Notes: generated from the sequence alone by a model not told the origin. A DNA stretch of 64,000 bases from a bacterium (GCA_905221545.1 CAJNDO010000008.1:45501-109500); one strand, 5' to 3'. Counted from the first letter of the stretch, positions 1 to 9,679 are shown. Made by a program: numbers and translations.

Positions 1-478
1 TGGTTTGGCTAGTGACAATCTTGTGCTGTTCTTCGTTGATTTCCTTGATATCCAAGAGAACCAAGTCAGTGACAGCCATGAGTTTGTCAAACTTTTCAAG
101 GTAACGTGGTTTATTACGGAAAGGAAGGGCACAGGTGTCCAAAGTACAGTGGATTCCTTGTTCTTTAGCCTTGGTGAAGAGGGCAATCAAGAAATCAATC
201 TGCAAGAGGGCTTCTCCTCCACTGACTGTAATTCCACCCTTGTTTCCCCAGAAACCGCGGTAGCGCAAGGCCTCTGTCAAGACATCATCTACCGTCCGTT
301 CACGTGATTTATTGGACTCCATAGCCCAAGTATCCGGGTTATGGCAATACTGGCAACGCATGTGACAGCCCTGCAAAAAGACAATAAAGCGAATACCAGG
401 CCCATCTACCGAACCAAAGCTTTCTGTCGAATGCACCATTCCTGTCACTTGTCCATAATCAATTGTTTCTTCAGACAT
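1..478 (-). CDS. pflA: Pyruvate formate-lyase activating enzyme, C-terminus cut by window edge
   Basis: Radical-SAM enzyme that installs the glycyl radical on pyruvate formate-lyase, allowing anaerobic conversion of pyruvate to formate and acetyl-CoA. The visible protein starts MSEETIDYGQVTGMVHSTES and has the CxxxCxxC cluster motif (CHMRCQYC) near residue 40, followed by the GGITVSGGEALLQ stretch typical of activases. About 159 of the usual ~260 residues are present; the rest lies left of base 1. The ATG at 478 is preceded by AAGGAAGG. The upstream promoter overlaps a cre-like site, which fits fermentation control by CcpA. Identity is secure from motifs; only the truncation limits it. Confidence 0.93.
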   Translation of the reverse strand, partial: MSEETIDYGQVTGMVHSTESFGSVDGPGIRFIVFLQGCHMRCQYCHNPDTWAMESNKSRERTVDDVLTEALRYRGFWGNKGGITVSGGEALLQIDFLIALFTKAKEQGIHCTLDTCALPFRNKPRYLEKFDKLMAVTDLVLLDIKEINEEQHKIVTSQT

Positions 479-492
479 ATCGTTACCTTCCT

Positions 493-518
493 TGAAAACG
501 TTTTATAGTTTTATTATA
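493..518 (-). promoter_or_regulatory. pflA promoter with overlapping cre-like site
   Basis: Reading leftward there is an extended -10, TGATATAAT (TATAAT complement at 513-518). At 493-506 the plus strand reads TGAAAACGTTTTAT, matching 13 of 14 positions of the CcpA consensus TGWAARCGYTWNCW. The site covers the expected transcription start, a position suited to repression. CcpA itself is encoded in this window. Confidence 0.6.
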
Positions 519-603
519 TCACGACTTGAAGGAAAAACAAGATTTTTGCCTATTTTTTAGAAAGCAATCTGTTTTTCAATTTCATTTTCAATCTATTCTC
601 AGA

Positions 604-1854
604 TTATTCTTCAAAATCAAAGCCATACAAGGTTGCAAAATAGTCCTCAGGGCGCTCTGCACGGCGGATTTGGCGGGCTTTACCTTCTTCGGTATAGAGG
701 ATTTCCGCGGAACGAAGTTTGGCATTGTACTGGTAGCCCATTGAAAATCCGTGAGCACCTGTATCATGAATTACCAGCAAATCACCGATTTCTGTATGAG
801 GTAGTTCGCGATTCACTGCAAATTTATCATTGTTTTCACAGAGTGAACCAACCACATCTACCACTTCAGCTGGTCCTTCTGGATGTGTCAGATTGGTAAT
901 ATGGTGGTAGGCTCCGTACATGGCTGGACGCATGAGGTTAACTGCTGATGCATCCACACCTAGATAGGTACGGTAAGTTTTCTTCTTATGAGTGACTCTT
1001 GTGACGAGAGCACCGTGAGGGGCTAACATAAAGCGACCCAATTCTGTGAAAATATTGACCTCACCAAGACCAGCTGGCGTAAGAACTTCTTCATACACCT
1101 TGCGAACTTCCTCACCAATCAAGGCGATATCATTTGGCTCCTGGTCAGGACGATAGTTAACACCAATACCACCAGAAAGATTGATAAAGTCTAGTGAAAT
1201 TCCCAACTTTTCCTTGATTTCAACGGCCAATTCAAAAAGCTGACGCGCCAACTCTGGATAATAGAGATGGGTCACCGTATTGGATGCTAGGAAGGAGTGA
1301 ATTCCAAAGGTCTTGGCTCCTTTTTCCTTCAAGATAGCAAAAGCTTCAAAAAGCTGGTCCTTGGTCATGCCAAACTTGGCTTCTCCAGGATTGTCCATAA
1401 TGTCTGTCCCCAGTTCAAAAACACCGCCAGGATTGTAACGACATGAGATGATTTCTGGAATGCCTGCCGCTCGCTCTAAATGTTCAATATCTTCAAAAGC
1501 ATCCAAGTTAATGGTCGCACCCAATTTACGCGCATAAGCATATTCCTTGTCTGGCGTATTGTTAGAAGAGAACATAATCTCAGAACCCGGAAAGTCCAGT
1601 TTATGGCTCATTAAGAGCTCTACATAACTAGAGCAGTCCACACCGCAACCTTCCTCTTGAAGGATTTTCAAGATAGCTGGTGTTGGGGTAGCCTTAACTG
1701 CAAAATATTCCTTAAAACCCTTGTTCCAAGAAAATGCTTGGTTGACAGCTCTTGCCTTCTCACGAATCCCCTTCTCATCATACAAGTGAAAGGGAGTTGG
1801 GAACTCAGCAACAATCGCTTCTAAGTCTTCTCTATTGATAAATGGTGTTTTCAT
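604..1854 (-). CDS. lysA: Diaminopimelate decarboxylase
   Basis: PLP-dependent fold-III decarboxylase that converts meso-diaminopimelate to L-lysine, the last step of lysine synthesis. The 416 residues match family length. The PLP lysine lies in the segment YFAVKATPTP near residue 50, a glycine-rich phosphate-binding loop is seen as LSGGIGVNY near 230, and the active-site SLCENNDKF motif occurs near 345. AAGGAAGCTT precedes the ATG. It follows purR by 66 bases with only a weak hairpin between, so some co-transcription is possible. No lysine riboswitch was seen upstream. An ornithine or carboxynorspermidine decarboxylase is the main alternative, but the SLCE-type motif and sequence favour LysA. 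Confidence 0.88.
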   Translation of the reverse strand: MKTPFINREDLEAIVAEFPTPFHLYDEKGIREKARAVNQAFSWNKGFKEYFAVKATPTPAILKILQEEGCGVDCSSYVELLMSHKLDFPGSEIMFSSNNTPDKEYAYARKLGATINLDAFEDIEHLERAAGIPEIISCRYNPGGVFELGTDIMDNPGEAKFGMTKDQLFEAFAILKEKGAKTFGIHSFLASNTVTHLYYPELARQLFELAVEIKEKLGISLDFINLSGGIGVNYRPDQEPNDIALIGEEVRKVYEEVLTPAGLGEVNIFTELGRFMLAPHGALVTRVTHKKKTYRTYLGVDASAVNLMRPAMYGAYHHITNLTHPEGPAEVVDVVGSLCENNDKFAVNRELPHTEIGDLLVIHDTGAHGFSMGYQYNAKLRSAEILYTEEGKARQIRRAERPEDYFATLYGFDFEE

Positions 1855-1880
1855 AAGCTTCCTTCTATTCTATTTGCAAA

Positions 1881-1910
1881 GAAAGGCTGGGACAATCGTT
1901 CCAACCTTTA
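1881..1910 (-). terminator. Imperfect hairpin after purR
   Basis: Arms GAAAGGCTGG and CCAACCTTTA pair imperfectly with a ten-base loop. On the minus strand a CTTTCTTTG stretch follows. This is a weak terminator candidate, possibly leaky into lysA. Confidence 0.45.
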
Positions 1911-1920
1911 GTTCTATCTC

Positions 1921-2748
1921 TTATTTATCTTCGTCAAAGATATTGCCAACCTCAACATCGATGGCTTGGTTCTTAACATCAATATTGGTTACTTTCAAGA
2001 GTGACTTGTAGTCAAATTGCTTTTCACGTTCTTCTTGGGCATTGTCCGCAAAGACGGCTACACCAGCTAGTTCAGAATCGAACTCACGCAAGAGACTAAT
2101 CATCCCGTTGATCGTTCCTCCGCCTTTCAAGAAGTCATCCACAATCAAGACACGGCTGCCTGCCTTTAGACTGCGTTTTGAAAGGAACATTTTCTCAATG
2201 CGGTCTCCACTTGAACCTGATACATAGTTGACGCTGACAGTTGAACCTTCGGTAATTTTCAAGTCACGGCGCACAATGACAAAAGGAACATTGAGGACAT
2301 TGGCAACTGCATTTGCAAGTGGCACACCCTTTGTCGCTACTGTCATAACCGCGTCAATTTTTTGGTCCATAAAGCTCTTGGCAATAATGCGTCCAATATT
2401 TTTCAAGATAGCTGGTGTGCTAAGCAAATCAGACAGGTAGATGTAGCCACCTGGCAAGATACGGTCACTTTCTGACAACTTGGCACGCAAGTCCTCAACC
2501 ATTTCCTTAGCATCATGGTTTGAGATTGATGGTGTGAAGATGACACCTCCACCAGCCCCAGTTACTGTCTGGATGTGGCCGATTTCGATTTCCTCAAAGG
2601 CGCGTTTGATAATCACGATATCTTCTGAGATGGATGATTTAGCAGATTCATACTTTTCAGCAAAAGTATTAAGACTAGTTAGTTTATAAGGATTATTAAT
2701 CAAATAGTTGGAAATGACAACCATCCGATCACTTCTTCTTAATTTCAT
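1921..2748 (-). CDS. purR: Purine operon regulator PurR
   Basis: Transcription factor of the Gram-positive PurR family. It has an N-terminal winged helix (residues ~1-75, MKLRRSDRMVVISNYLINNP) fused to a phosphoribosyltransferase-like effector domain. The PRPP-binding motif RVLIVDDFLKGGGT is visible near residue 200. In lactococci and streptococci the protein activates purine genes at PurBox sites in response to PRPP; in Bacillus it represses. Its 275 residues are typical. A degenerate BOX element lies directly upstream. A PurBox-like sequence is present before the purine permease gene at 35.9 kb, so that gene may be a local target. Confidence 0.93.
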   Translation of the reverse strand: MKLRRSDRMVVISNYLINNPYKLTSLNTFAEKYESAKSSISEDIVIIKRAFEEIEIGHIQTVTGAGGGVIFTPSISNHDAKEMVEDLRAKLSESDRILPGGYIYLSDLLSTPAILKNIGRIIAKSFMDQKIDAVMTVATKGVPLANAVANVLNVPFVIVRRDLKITEGSTVSVNYVSGSSGDRIEKMFLSKRSLKAGSRVLIVDDFLKGGGTINGMISLLREFDSELAGVAVFADNAQEEREKQFDYKSLLKVTNIDVKNQAIDVEVGNIFDEDK

Positions 2749-2767
2749 TTCTATTTCCCATTCTATT

Positions 2768-2930
2768 TTTCTTCAAAAAATCAAAAAGCAAACTAGAAAA
2801 CTGGTCGCTGGTGATTCAAAACACTGTTTTGAGATTGTCGATAGAACTGACAAAGTCTGTAATATACCTACATATATACATACGACAAGGCGATGCTACC
2901 CTAGTTTGAAGAGATTTTCGAAGAGTATTA
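2768..2930 (+). repeat. BOX element, degenerate, one boxB-type unit
   Basis: Contains a decayed boxA (CAAAAAGCAAACTAGAAAAC), one boxB-like unit (GATAGAACTGACAAAGTCTG) and a boxC end (TTTGAAGAGATTTTCGAAGA). It is more diverged than the other copies in this window. It fills most of the 266-base gap between purR and cbf1; the remainder shows only an AT-rich stretch. Confidence 0.85.
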
Positions 2931-3014
2931 ATTTTTTTCTTTTACTTATTATACCATATTCACATAAAAAAACGAACATTCTTATCCTAAAAAATGCTCA
3001 TTTTTCTTAAATTA

Positions 3015-3956
3015 TTAATCTAAATCTGGTTTATAGAAGGAACGATTGTCCATAGCGAAGATTTTATTGGTCATCTCTCCCTTATCCACCAAAGCCAGAG
3101 CTGTTGACATCATCATCATGCTAGCATCCAGATTGTCAATCATATGGATAATCTCTGCCTCCATGATACGTGGACGAACCGGACTTCCGTACTCTAATAA
3201 ACCGTGGTGGCTGAGGATAACGTGGCGGAGCAGAACGACTTCTTCCTTGGTGTCATCGATACCGAGCTCCATAACCGTCTTGGTAATTTCACTATCAATT
3301 AGTGCGATATGCCCAAGGAGATTGCCTCGCACTGTATACTCAGTCTGGTCTGGTCCCGTCAACTCAATGACCTTAGCCAAGTCATGTAGCATAATCCCTG
3401 CATAGAGCAGGCTCTTATTGAGCTGAGGATAAACCTCGCTAATGGCATCTGCCAAACGCACCATAGTCGCCGTATGATAGGCCAAACCCGTTTCAAAGGC
3501 ATGGTGGTTGGTCTTGGCAGCTGGATAAGAATAGAATTCCTTATCGTACTTAGTGTAGAGATTTCGGACAATTCGTTGCCAAACAGGATTCTCGATTTTG
3601 AAAACCATCTGAATCATATACTCTCGAATTTCCTTGACATCAACTGGTGACTTGACCTTGAAATCAGCTGGATCATTTGGTTCACCGGGTTGAGGCAAGC
3701 GCAAGGTAATTTGATTGACCTGAGGGGTGTTATTATAAACTTCTCGGCGCCCTTTCATGTGGACAACCTTACCTGCAGTAAAGGCCTCAACGTTATGTGG
3801 TTGGGCATCCCAGAGTTTCCCTTCAATCTCGCCACTATCATCTTGGAAGGTAAAAGCTAGGTAATTTTTCCCAGCTCGTGTCTGTCTCAAATCAGCTGAT
3901 TTGATTAGGTAAAAGCCTTCAAACAGCTCATCTTTTTTCATGTGACTAATCTTCAT
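3015..3956 (-). CDS. cbf1: 3'-5' exoribonuclease, YhaM/Cbf1 family
   Basis: Exoribonuclease that trims RNA 3' ends in firmicutes; in pneumococcus it is known as Cbf1/YhaM and trims csRNAs and other transcripts. Residues ~10-100 form an OB-type nucleic-acid-binding domain (FQDDSGEIEGKLWDAQPHNV). An HD domain follows, with HHAFETGLAYH near 160 and LLYAGIMLHDLAKV near 195. The ATG at 3956 (MKISHMKK) lies 6 bases after AGGAAGA and makes a 313-residue protein; the reading frame stays open further upstream but lacks a suitable ribosome site. The start overlaps the end of rmuC by 11 bases, so translation is probably coupled. Confidence 0.92.
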   Translation of the reverse strand: MKISHMKKDELFEGFYLIKSADLRQTRAGKNYLAFTFQDDSGEIEGKLWDAQPHNVEAFTAGKVVHMKGRREVYNNTPQVNQITLRLPQPGEPNDPADFKVKSPVDVKEIREYMIQMVFKIENPVWQRIVRNLYTKYDKEFYSYPAAKTNHHAFETGLAYHTATMVRLADAISEVYPQLNKSLLYAGIMLHDLAKVIELTGPDQTEYTVRGNLLGHIALIDSEITKTVMELGIDDTKEEVVLLRHVILSHHGLLEYGSPVRPRIMEAEIIHMIDNLDASMMMMSTALALVDKGEMTNKIFAMDNRSFYKPDLD

Positions 3957-5202
3957 ATTCTTCCTCATCTTCTTGGAAATGGAGTAGATCAAGCGCAGGC
4001 TCACCTTCTGATAACTCAATGTGACGGAGCGTTCGCTCGATAGCTGTAGTGCGACGGTTTAATAATTCATCAATATTGCCAGAGGCATGTTGGAGGTGTT
4101 TTTGTGCCTTGACCAGAATGCCACCAAACTTGCCAAACTCGGTCTTGACACTGGCAAGTGTCTTGCTGATATGGTCGGCACTCTTTTGGATATTGAGGGT
4201 CTTGAAACCAACCGATAGGGAATTGAGCAGAGCTGACAGGGTGCTTGGACCTGCGACAATAATCTGCTCCTCCCGTCTCAAATCATCAAAGAAGACCGGA
4301 TTGCGGACGATTTCTGAGTAGAGACCTTCTGTCGGAACAAACAAGACTCCAAAATTGGTCGTCCGAGGCGGTGCTATGTACTTGCTCTTGATATCCTTGG
4401 CAAAGCGCTTGACACTTGCTAGAAGTGACTTACGGCAGCGTTCGATTTCATCCTTGTCACCTGCTTCATAGGCTTCTTCCAAGCGGTAATAATCCGCCAG
4501 TGGAAACTTGGAGTCAATCGGTAGGTAGACATATTCCTGGTCACCTTGCCCAGGTAGCTTAATGGCGTACTCCACTCGTTCACTGGAGTTTTCAACCGTT
4601 GCATATTCTCGTTCATACTGGGCAGGGGTCATGATGTCTTCTATGATTTGCCCCAGTTGTAATTCTCCCAGAATCCCTCGCGTCTTGGTTCCAGAGAGAA
4701 CCTTGTTGAGGGCTCCGACATCGCGGGCAACAGTCTGCATTTCTCCAAGGCCACGATTGACAGACTCCAGTTGTTTGGAAACTGTCTCAAAGGAGGCTTG
4801 TAAACGCGTCTGCAAGGTCTTTTCTAGTTTTTCCTCGACTGTCTGGCGCATTTGTTCCAAACGTTGCTCATTTGATTCCTGCAAGGCTTGAAGGCGTTGG
4901 TCGGTCTTATCTCTAGTTTGCAAGAGGTTATCTGTCATTTCTTGACGGACTTGAGTCAGCCCTTGGTGCAATTCTATTCGCACTTCCTGCAAACGGTCAC
5001 TGACAGCCACTTCCAAATCTTTTTGATCTAACTGGCTGGCTTGTCTGGCTTGTTCAAAGCGGTAATCCAACTGGTCTGACAGATGATCTGCCTGATCCTC
5101 CAAGCTCTTCCTTAAATGTTTTTCCTGCTTATCCTGCCTTTGCCAAATCAGAAAGAGTCCAGCTAGGTTGGCAATTAATAATAGAACAAGTAAACTTTCC
5201 AT
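3946..5202 (-). CDS. rmuC: DNA recombination protein RmuC homologue
   Basis: RmuC-family protein, thought to limit inversions at short inverted repeats, with a nuclease-like core. The start chosen at 5202 (MESLLVLLLIANLAG) follows GGAGGTAGG and gives 418 residues. There is one N-terminal membrane helix (residues ~3-20), a long coiled coil (~25-150, rich in Q, E, R and L), then the conserved RmuC domain (~170-390) with KTRGILGELQLGQIIEDI and LPIDSKFPLADYYRL. The acidic tail EDEEEYED is also typical. It sits between thiN and cbf1 in a tightly packed leftward operon. Confidence 0.9.
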   Translation of the reverse strand: MESLLVLLLIANLAGLFLIWQRQDKQEKHLRKSLEDQADHLSDQLDYRFEQARQASQLDQKDLEVAVSDRLQEVRIELHQGLTQVRQEMTDNLLQTRDKTDQRLQALQESNEQRLEQMRQTVEEKLEKTLQTRLQASFETVSKQLESVNRGLGEMQTVARDVGALNKVLSGTKTRGILGELQLGQIIEDIMTPAQYEREYATVENSSERVEYAIKLPGQGDQEYVYLPIDSKFPLADYYRLEEAYEAGDKDEIERCRKSLLASVKRFAKDIKSKYIAPPRTTNFGVLFVPTEGLYSEIVRNPVFFDDLRREEQIIVAGPSTLSALLNSLSVGFKTLNIQKSADHISKTLASVKTEFGKFGGILVKAQKHLQHASGNIDELLNRRTTAIERTLRHIELSEGEPALDLLHFQEDEEEYED

Positions 5203-5203
5203 C

Positions 5204-5866
5204 CTACCTCCTGTCCTTACTATGCAGGACAACCACATAGCCATCTGGGCAAGTCACCGAAACTTCCCTATCTATATATTCGTTAGAAGCGTACACTTTT
5301 TTAAAGAAAAAATTTTCCTCTGTCAACTCATACTTGGCACCAAGAATGGTCAACTGGCTATCCCGAACTGGCATAAAGGCTAGGTAGTCATAGTCTGAAC
5401 GCAGTTCAAGCTGACTAGTCCCTTCTGGACAATAGGCAATCAAATTTTGCCCATCCTCAATCGCTATCTGACGCATAAAGGGTGCCAACTTGGGATTGCT
5501 AGGCAAAAAGACATTGGCCAACATATGGTCAATACGACCACCAAGAGCCCCGAAAACAGTGACCTGAGCCTGAGGATTTTGCTCAAAGAGGGTTAAGAGA
5601 GCCAATTCCAAATCTGTATCATCTTTTTCCGGTTGGGCTTGGACAAAATGCTGAGCTCGTTTTTGAATCACCTGTCGCTCTTCTGCAGTTACAGAATCAA
5701 AATCTCCAACTGCTAGAGCGAGAGGCAGATTTTCTTCCAAGACCCAGAGCGAGCCTCGATCCACACCGACAAAGCAATCAAAATCCGTCCGGTAATGACC
5801 TCGGTCTCCGCCTGCGAAAACGGCAACCTTAGTCCAGTTGTTTTCTGAGAGTTTGTACTCGCTCAT
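5204..5866 (-). CDS. thiN: Thiamine pyrophosphokinase
   Basis: Transfers pyrophosphate from ATP to thiamine, giving thiamine pyrophosphate. Visible family features are VAVFAGGDRGHYRTDFDCFVGVDRG near the N-terminus, the DFDSV motif (residues ~55-60), the acidic KDDTDLELAL segment (~85-95) and GALGGRIDHMLANV (~110). The start at 5866 (MSEYKLSENN) has GGGAG upstream at proper distance, giving 220 residues. It overlaps the end of rpe by 38 bases in another frame. Its place after rpe and rsgA is the usual firmicute order. Confidence 0.9.
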   Translation of the reverse strand: MSEYKLSENNWTKVAVFAGGDRGHYRTDFDCFVGVDRGSLWVLEENLPLALAVGDFDSVTAEERQVIQKRAQHFVQAQPEKDDTDLELALLTLFEQNPQAQVTVFGALGGRIDHMLANVFLPSNPKLAPFMRQIAIEDGQNLIAYCPEGTSQLELRSDYDYLAFMPVRDSQLTILGAKYELTEENFFFKKVYASNEYIDREVSVTCPDGYVVVLHSKDRR

Positions 5867-6485
5867 TGACATCTCCCTTAAATACATAGGAACCTGCTAC
5901 AAAAACGGTCGCACCAGCTTCTTTAGCCTGAGCAATGGTCTGATCATCAATCCCGCCATCGACTTCGATTTCAAAGTTCAAGCCTTTTTCCTCACGAAGG
6001 CCAACCAACTCACGAACCTTATCCATGGTTTCAGGTAGAAAAGCTTGCCCACCGAAGCCAGGGTTCACTGTCATGACTAAGACTTGGTCAACTAGGTGCA
6101 GCACGTGCTTAATGGCTTCAACAGGCGTACCAGGATTGATAACGACCGAAGGTTTAACGCCGAGCGAACGAATCTTTTGGAGAGCACCATGAATATGAGG
6201 CGTTGCTTCTACATGGATGCTGATGATATCTGCCCCTGCACGCGCAAAGTCTTCTAAATGATGCTCTGGATTAGCTACCATCAAGTGGCAGTCAAAGACC
6301 ATCTTACTATGTGGTCGAAGAGCTTCGACCACACCTGCACCAAAACTAATTTGTGGTACAAAATGACCATCCATGATATCGATATGGGCATACTCTGCCC
6401 CAGTTGCTTCTAGGCGTTTGATTTCACGTTCAAAGTTGGCATAATCTGCTGCCAGAATTGACGGAGCAATCTTGTATTGAGACAT
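5829..6485 (-). CDS. rpe: Ribulose-phosphate 3-epimerase
   Basis: TIM-barrel metalloenzyme interconverting ribulose-5-phosphate and xylulose-5-phosphate in the pentose phosphate pathway. The start at 6485 (MSQYKIAPSILAADYANF) has AAGGAG six bases upstream and gives the family length of 218 residues; a longer open frame upstream runs inside rsgA and is not credible. Motifs include HIDIMDGHFVP near 35, HLMV near 68, MTVNPGFGGQ near 140 and EVDGGI near 175, which carry the metal and phosphate ligands. Confidence 0.95.
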   Translation of the reverse strand: MSQYKIAPSILAADYANFEREIKRLEATGAEYAHIDIMDGHFVPQISFGAGVVEALRPHSKMVFDCHLMVANPEHHLEDFARAGADIISIHVEATPHIHGALQKIRSLGVKPSVVINPGTPVEAIKHVLHLVDQVLVMTVNPGFGGQAFLPETMDKVRELVGLREEKGLNFEIEVDGGIDDQTIAQAKEAGATVFVAGSYVFKGDVNERVQTLRKQLD

Positions 6486-6495
6486 AGGTTTCTCC

Positions 6496-7374
6496 TTATT
6501 TTGGAATTTTTTTGCTGACTTTTTTATAGGTTTCTCTGCGATTTTCAATTTCGCTGAGGAATTGCAGGTAGTTGTCAAAACGGAAGGTTGCAATGGTCCC
6601 CTCTTCAACAGCTGGCTTGACAGCACACGATGGCTCATGGGTATGGGTACAAGTACGAAACTTACAATCTTGGCTGACACTAGCAATCTCTGGAAAAGCC
6701 TGATTGAGGTCTTCAGCCGTTGATACTTCATAATCCAGCGATGAGAATCCTGGCGTGTCTGCAATTTTACCCCCATTGAGGTTGTAAAAACTAACAGCTC
6801 GAGTGGTATGACGACCGCGACCTAGACTGTCTGAGATTTCTCCTGTTTCGAGATTGAGGTCCGGTGCGATTTTATTGAGAAGGGTTGATTTCCCAACACC
6901 TGTCTGCCCCATAAAGACCGTCACTTTTCCTGTTAACAAAGGCAAAAGTTCTTCTTTACTGGTCACAAAGTCATAGCCAATAGCACCATAGGTCTGCTGG
7001 TAAAAATCCAGTTCTGACCGATCTTCCAACAAATCCATCTTGGAAATATAGATGATAGGGTGGATACCCTTGTGCTCCAGAAGAACCAAGAAACGATCCA
7101 GCAAGTTGCTGTTAAAATCAGGTTCCTTGACGGACATGATTACCACAGCTTGGTCAATATTGACAATAGGCGGACGAACCAGACTGTTTTTCCGTTCGTG
7201 AATTTTGAGGATATAACCTTCTGAATTTTCCTCGGCAGAGAAATCTACCCAATCCCCAACATAGGGCGTATGACCTTTTTTACGGAAATTCCCACGCGCC
7301 CGTGTTTGATAAACCTGACCATCACTCTCCACATAGTAAAATCCAGCCAATGCTTTAATGATTTGTCCCTGCAT
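6496..7374 (-). CDS. rsgA: Ribosome small-subunit GTPase RsgA
   Basis: Circularly permuted GTPase that assists late 30S subunit maturation. It has an N-terminal OB fold (~1-70), then G4 (ISKMDLL near 115) ahead of G1 ([14 protein letters not shown] near 170), the permuted order diagnostic of the family. G3 is seen as DTPGFSS. A C-terminal zinc site is present ([14 protein letters not shown], ~240-253). At 292 residues it is of usual size. Its start follows the ksgA stop by one base, so the two 30S-assembly genes are probably translated together. Confidence 0.95.
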   Translation of the reverse strand: MQGQIIKALAGFYYVESDGQVYQTRARGNFRKKGHTPYVGDWVDFSAEENSEGYILKIHERKNSLVRPPIVNIDQAVVIMSVKEPDFNSNLLDRFLVLLEHKGIHPIIYISKMDLLEDRSELDFYQQTYGAIGYDFVTSKEELLPLLTGKVTVFMGQTGVGKSTLLNKIAPDLNLETGEISDSLGRGRHTTRAVSFYNLNGGKIADTPGFSSLDYEVSTAEDLNQAFPEIASVSQDCKFRTCTHTHEPSCAVKPAVEEGTIATFRFDNYLQFLSEIENRRETYKKVSKKIPK

Positions 7375-7375
7375 C

Positions 7376-8248
7376 TTAGAGTCCTTGCCCTTTAAGTGCG
7401 TCTGCTAGACTGGCAAATTCTGCCAAGCTGAGGGCTTCCCCACGCACACTTGGTGACAAGCCCGCTTGATCCAAGGCCTTGGTCAATTTATCCTTGACTT
7501 CTTCAGTCTTGCCAAAGTAGCCTGTCAAATTGTTCCACAAGGTCTTACGGCGATGGGTAAAACTAGCCTTGGAAACCTTAAAGAAGAAGTTCTCATCTTC
7601 TACTGCTACGGCTGGCTCTGGACGGCGCACCATTTTCAAAATGGCTGAGTCCACATTTGGCGCTGGCACAAAGACCGTACGAGGCACGATAAAGGCAACC
7701 TTGGCAGTCATGTAATACTGAACCGCAATCGACAAGCTACCGTAAGCCTTTGTATTAGGCTGGGCCGAGATACGGTCCGCCACTTCTTTTTGCATCATGA
7801 CCACAAACTCACTAAAAGGAATCCCACTCTCGATCAAGTGCATGAGAATAGGCGTTGTGATGTAGTAAGGCAAGTTAGCTACTACCTTGATTGGCAGGTC
7901 AGGATTTTTAAAATTCTGGATATGTTGCGCCAAATCAACTTTGAGAATGTCCTCGTTGACCACGGTCACATTATCAAAATCACGCAGGGTATCTGCCAAA
8001 ATCGGTACCAAACGGTGGTCGATCTCAAAGGCCATGACTTGAGCTGCATGCTCAGCTAGAAACTCCGTCAAGGCACCAATACCTGGCCCAATTTCGATAA
8101 CATTGACCTGGTCATCAATTTCAGCTGTATCCACGATTTTTTGAAGGATATTGGTATCCGTCAAGAAATTTTGCCCGAAGGACTTTTTAAAGGTAAAACC
8201 GTGACGCTCCAGCACTGCCTTGGTCACGCTATAATCTGCAATTCTCAT
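7376..8248 (-). CDS. ksgA: 16S rRNA dimethyladenosine transferase
   Basis: SAM-dependent methyltransferase (RsmA/KsgA) that dimethylates the two adjacent adenines in the 3' hairpin of 16S rRNA. Key motifs are [10 protein letters not shown] near residue 22, [15 protein letters not shown] (motif I, ~50-64) and the catalytic [11 protein letters not shown] (~125-135). The 290 residues match the family. Loss of the enzyme gives kasugamycin resistance; this copy appears intact. It is followed by rsgA and preceded by rnmV. Confidence 0.95.
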   Translation of the reverse strand: MRIADYSVTKAVLERHGFTFKKSFGQNFLTDTNILQKIVDTAEIDDQVNVIEIGPGIGALTEFLAEHAAQVMAFEIDHRLVPILADTLRDFDNVTVVNEDILKVDLAQHIQNFKNPDLPIKVVANLPYYITTPILMHLIESGIPFSEFVVMMQKEVADRISAQPNTKAYGSLSIAVQYYMTAKVAFIVPRTVFVPAPNVDSAILKMVRRPEPAVAVEDENFFFKVSKASFTHRRKTLWNNLTGYFGKTEEVKDKLTKALDQAGLSPSVRGEALSLAEFASLADALKGQGL

Positions 8249-8312
8249 CTATTCTCTTTTCTATTATCTGTTACTACTATTGTAACACATTCCCCTTACA
8301 TTTGGGGGCTGC

Positions 8313-8879
8313 TTAGCTGTTCTCATAAGATTTCATAGCTTCTTCCACTTCTGCCAAGGTGACCCCAAATAACTCTAGGCGTTTGAGGAGTTGCTTGCCG
8401 TTGGAATAGCCGATTCGGAGAGCCTCTCCTAAATATTCTCGTCGCTTACGGCTATCTGCTCCGGCTAGAAAACCAAGGCGGATCAAGTCGCTACGACTGA
8501 TGTCAAACTGGCTCTCCTGTTCAAATTGTTCCGTCACCTGAGCTAGAGCCGTTCTCAGGTCTTCATAGCTGGCATGCTCAATTCCCAGAGACCTTCCCTT
8601 GGTCTTGGACTTGGGAACAGCTTCATCTCGTTTGAGGAAGGCATGCTGAACTGTTGGAATGGCCGTCATAATCATGCGCCGAATCCGTTCCCCATTAAAA
8701 TCTGGGTCTGTAAAGACAATGACTCCATGGCGTTTGTGCAGGCGCTGAATCCGCTCTATATCCTGGTCATTGATGGCAGAACCTCTGGTCTCATAGGTTT
8801 CCACATCAAAATAACGCTTGAGATTGGCCGTATCATCGCGACCTTCAACCACGATGACTTGGGAAATTTTTTCTTTCAT
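8313..8879 (-). CDS. rnmV: Ribonuclease M5
   Basis: TOPRIM-domain endonuclease that matures 5S rRNA. The N-terminal TOPRIM glutamate (VIVVEGRDDT near residue 9) and the second acidic motif (VIVFTDPDFNGERIRR near 55-70) are both visible. Its 188 residues are typical. The ATG overlaps the tatD stop by one base (TAATG), indicating coupling. The rnmV-ksgA pairing is widespread in firmicutes, and a 5S rRNA gene lies at the right end of this window. Confidence 0.93.
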   Translation of the reverse strand: MKEKISQVIVVEGRDDTANLKRYFDVETYETRGSAINDQDIERIQRLHKRHGVIVFTDPDFNGERIRRMIMTAIPTVQHAFLKRDEAVPKSKTKGRSLGIEHASYEDLRTALAQVTEQFEQESQFDISRSDLIRLGFLAGADSRKRREYLGEALRIGYSNGKQLLKRLELFGVTLAEVEEAMKSYENS

Positions 8880-9652
8880 TATTTACTGTCCAATCCAAAA
8901 ATGCGCTCTGCATTTGCAGTCGTTGCTGCCGCCAGCTCTTCTGTCGTCATACCACGCAAATCCGCGATAAAGTCTACTACATAGCGAGTGTAGGCTGTTT
9001 TGTTTTCGCGACCACGTTTAGGAACAGGAGCCAAGTAAGGCGCATCCGTCTCCACCAAAATCTTGTCCAAAGGAAGTTCTCTAGCCGCTTCTTGGATATC
9101 GGTTGCCTTCTTAAAACTCACCACTCCTGAGAAAGAAATGGTCATACCAAGCTCGACAAATTTCTCTGCCCACTCAAGAGTTCCAGAGAAAGAATGCATG
9201 ATACCACCACGAGGACCAACGCCCTCACTCTTGATAATCTCATAGGTATCTTCCAGCGCATCACGGGTATGGACCACAAAAGGCAAATCTAAGTCCTTAG
9301 ACAGCTGAATCTGACGGCTAAAAACCTGCTCCTGCACCTCTTTGGACGCTGTCATCCAATGGTAGTCCAAGCCAATCTCACCCAAGGCAACCACCTTGGG
9401 ATGCTTGAGCTTATCAAGTAAGTAGGCTTCAATCTCCTCTGTGTAAGTCCCAGCTTCTGTAGGATGCCAACCAATAGTCGCATAAAGTTGGTCATACTCA
9501 TCCACCAACTCCAAAGCACGCTCAATCGTCGGTTCATCAAAACCAACAATATTCATCTGCGTCACACCCATCTCAGCAGCCAAGGCAATTTCTTCCGCCT
9601 CACGACCTGCAAATTCTTCTACATTCAAGTGTGTATGTGTATCAAAAATCAT
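8879..9652 (-). CDS. tatD: TatD-family metal-dependent hydrolase
   Basis: TIM-barrel nuclease/hydrolase of the TatD family (YabD type in Bacillus), possibly a 3'-5' DNA exonuclease. Metal ligands are seen in MIFDTHTHLNVEEF at the N-terminus, GEIGLDYHW near 95, FVVHTRDA near 130, and LVETDAPYLAP near 205. It is 257 residues, as expected. It heads the leftward operon that runs to cbf1. An extended -10 promoter (TGGTATAAT) sits just upstream. Confidence 0.9.
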   Translation of the reverse strand: MIFDTHTHLNVEEFAGREAEEIALAAEMGVTQMNIVGFDEPTIERALELVDEYDQLYATIGWHPTEAGTYTEEIEAYLLDKLKHPKVVALGEIGLDYHWMTASKEVQEQVFSRQIQLSKDLDLPFVVHTRDALEDTYEIIKSEGVGPRGGIMHSFSGTLEWAEKFVELGMTISFSGVVSFKKATDIQEAARELPLDKILVETDAPYLAPVPKRGRENKTAYTRYVVDFIADLRGMTTEELAAATTANAERIFGLDSK

Positions 9653-9679
9653 CTCTTCTAACCTCGTTTTCTATCTTCT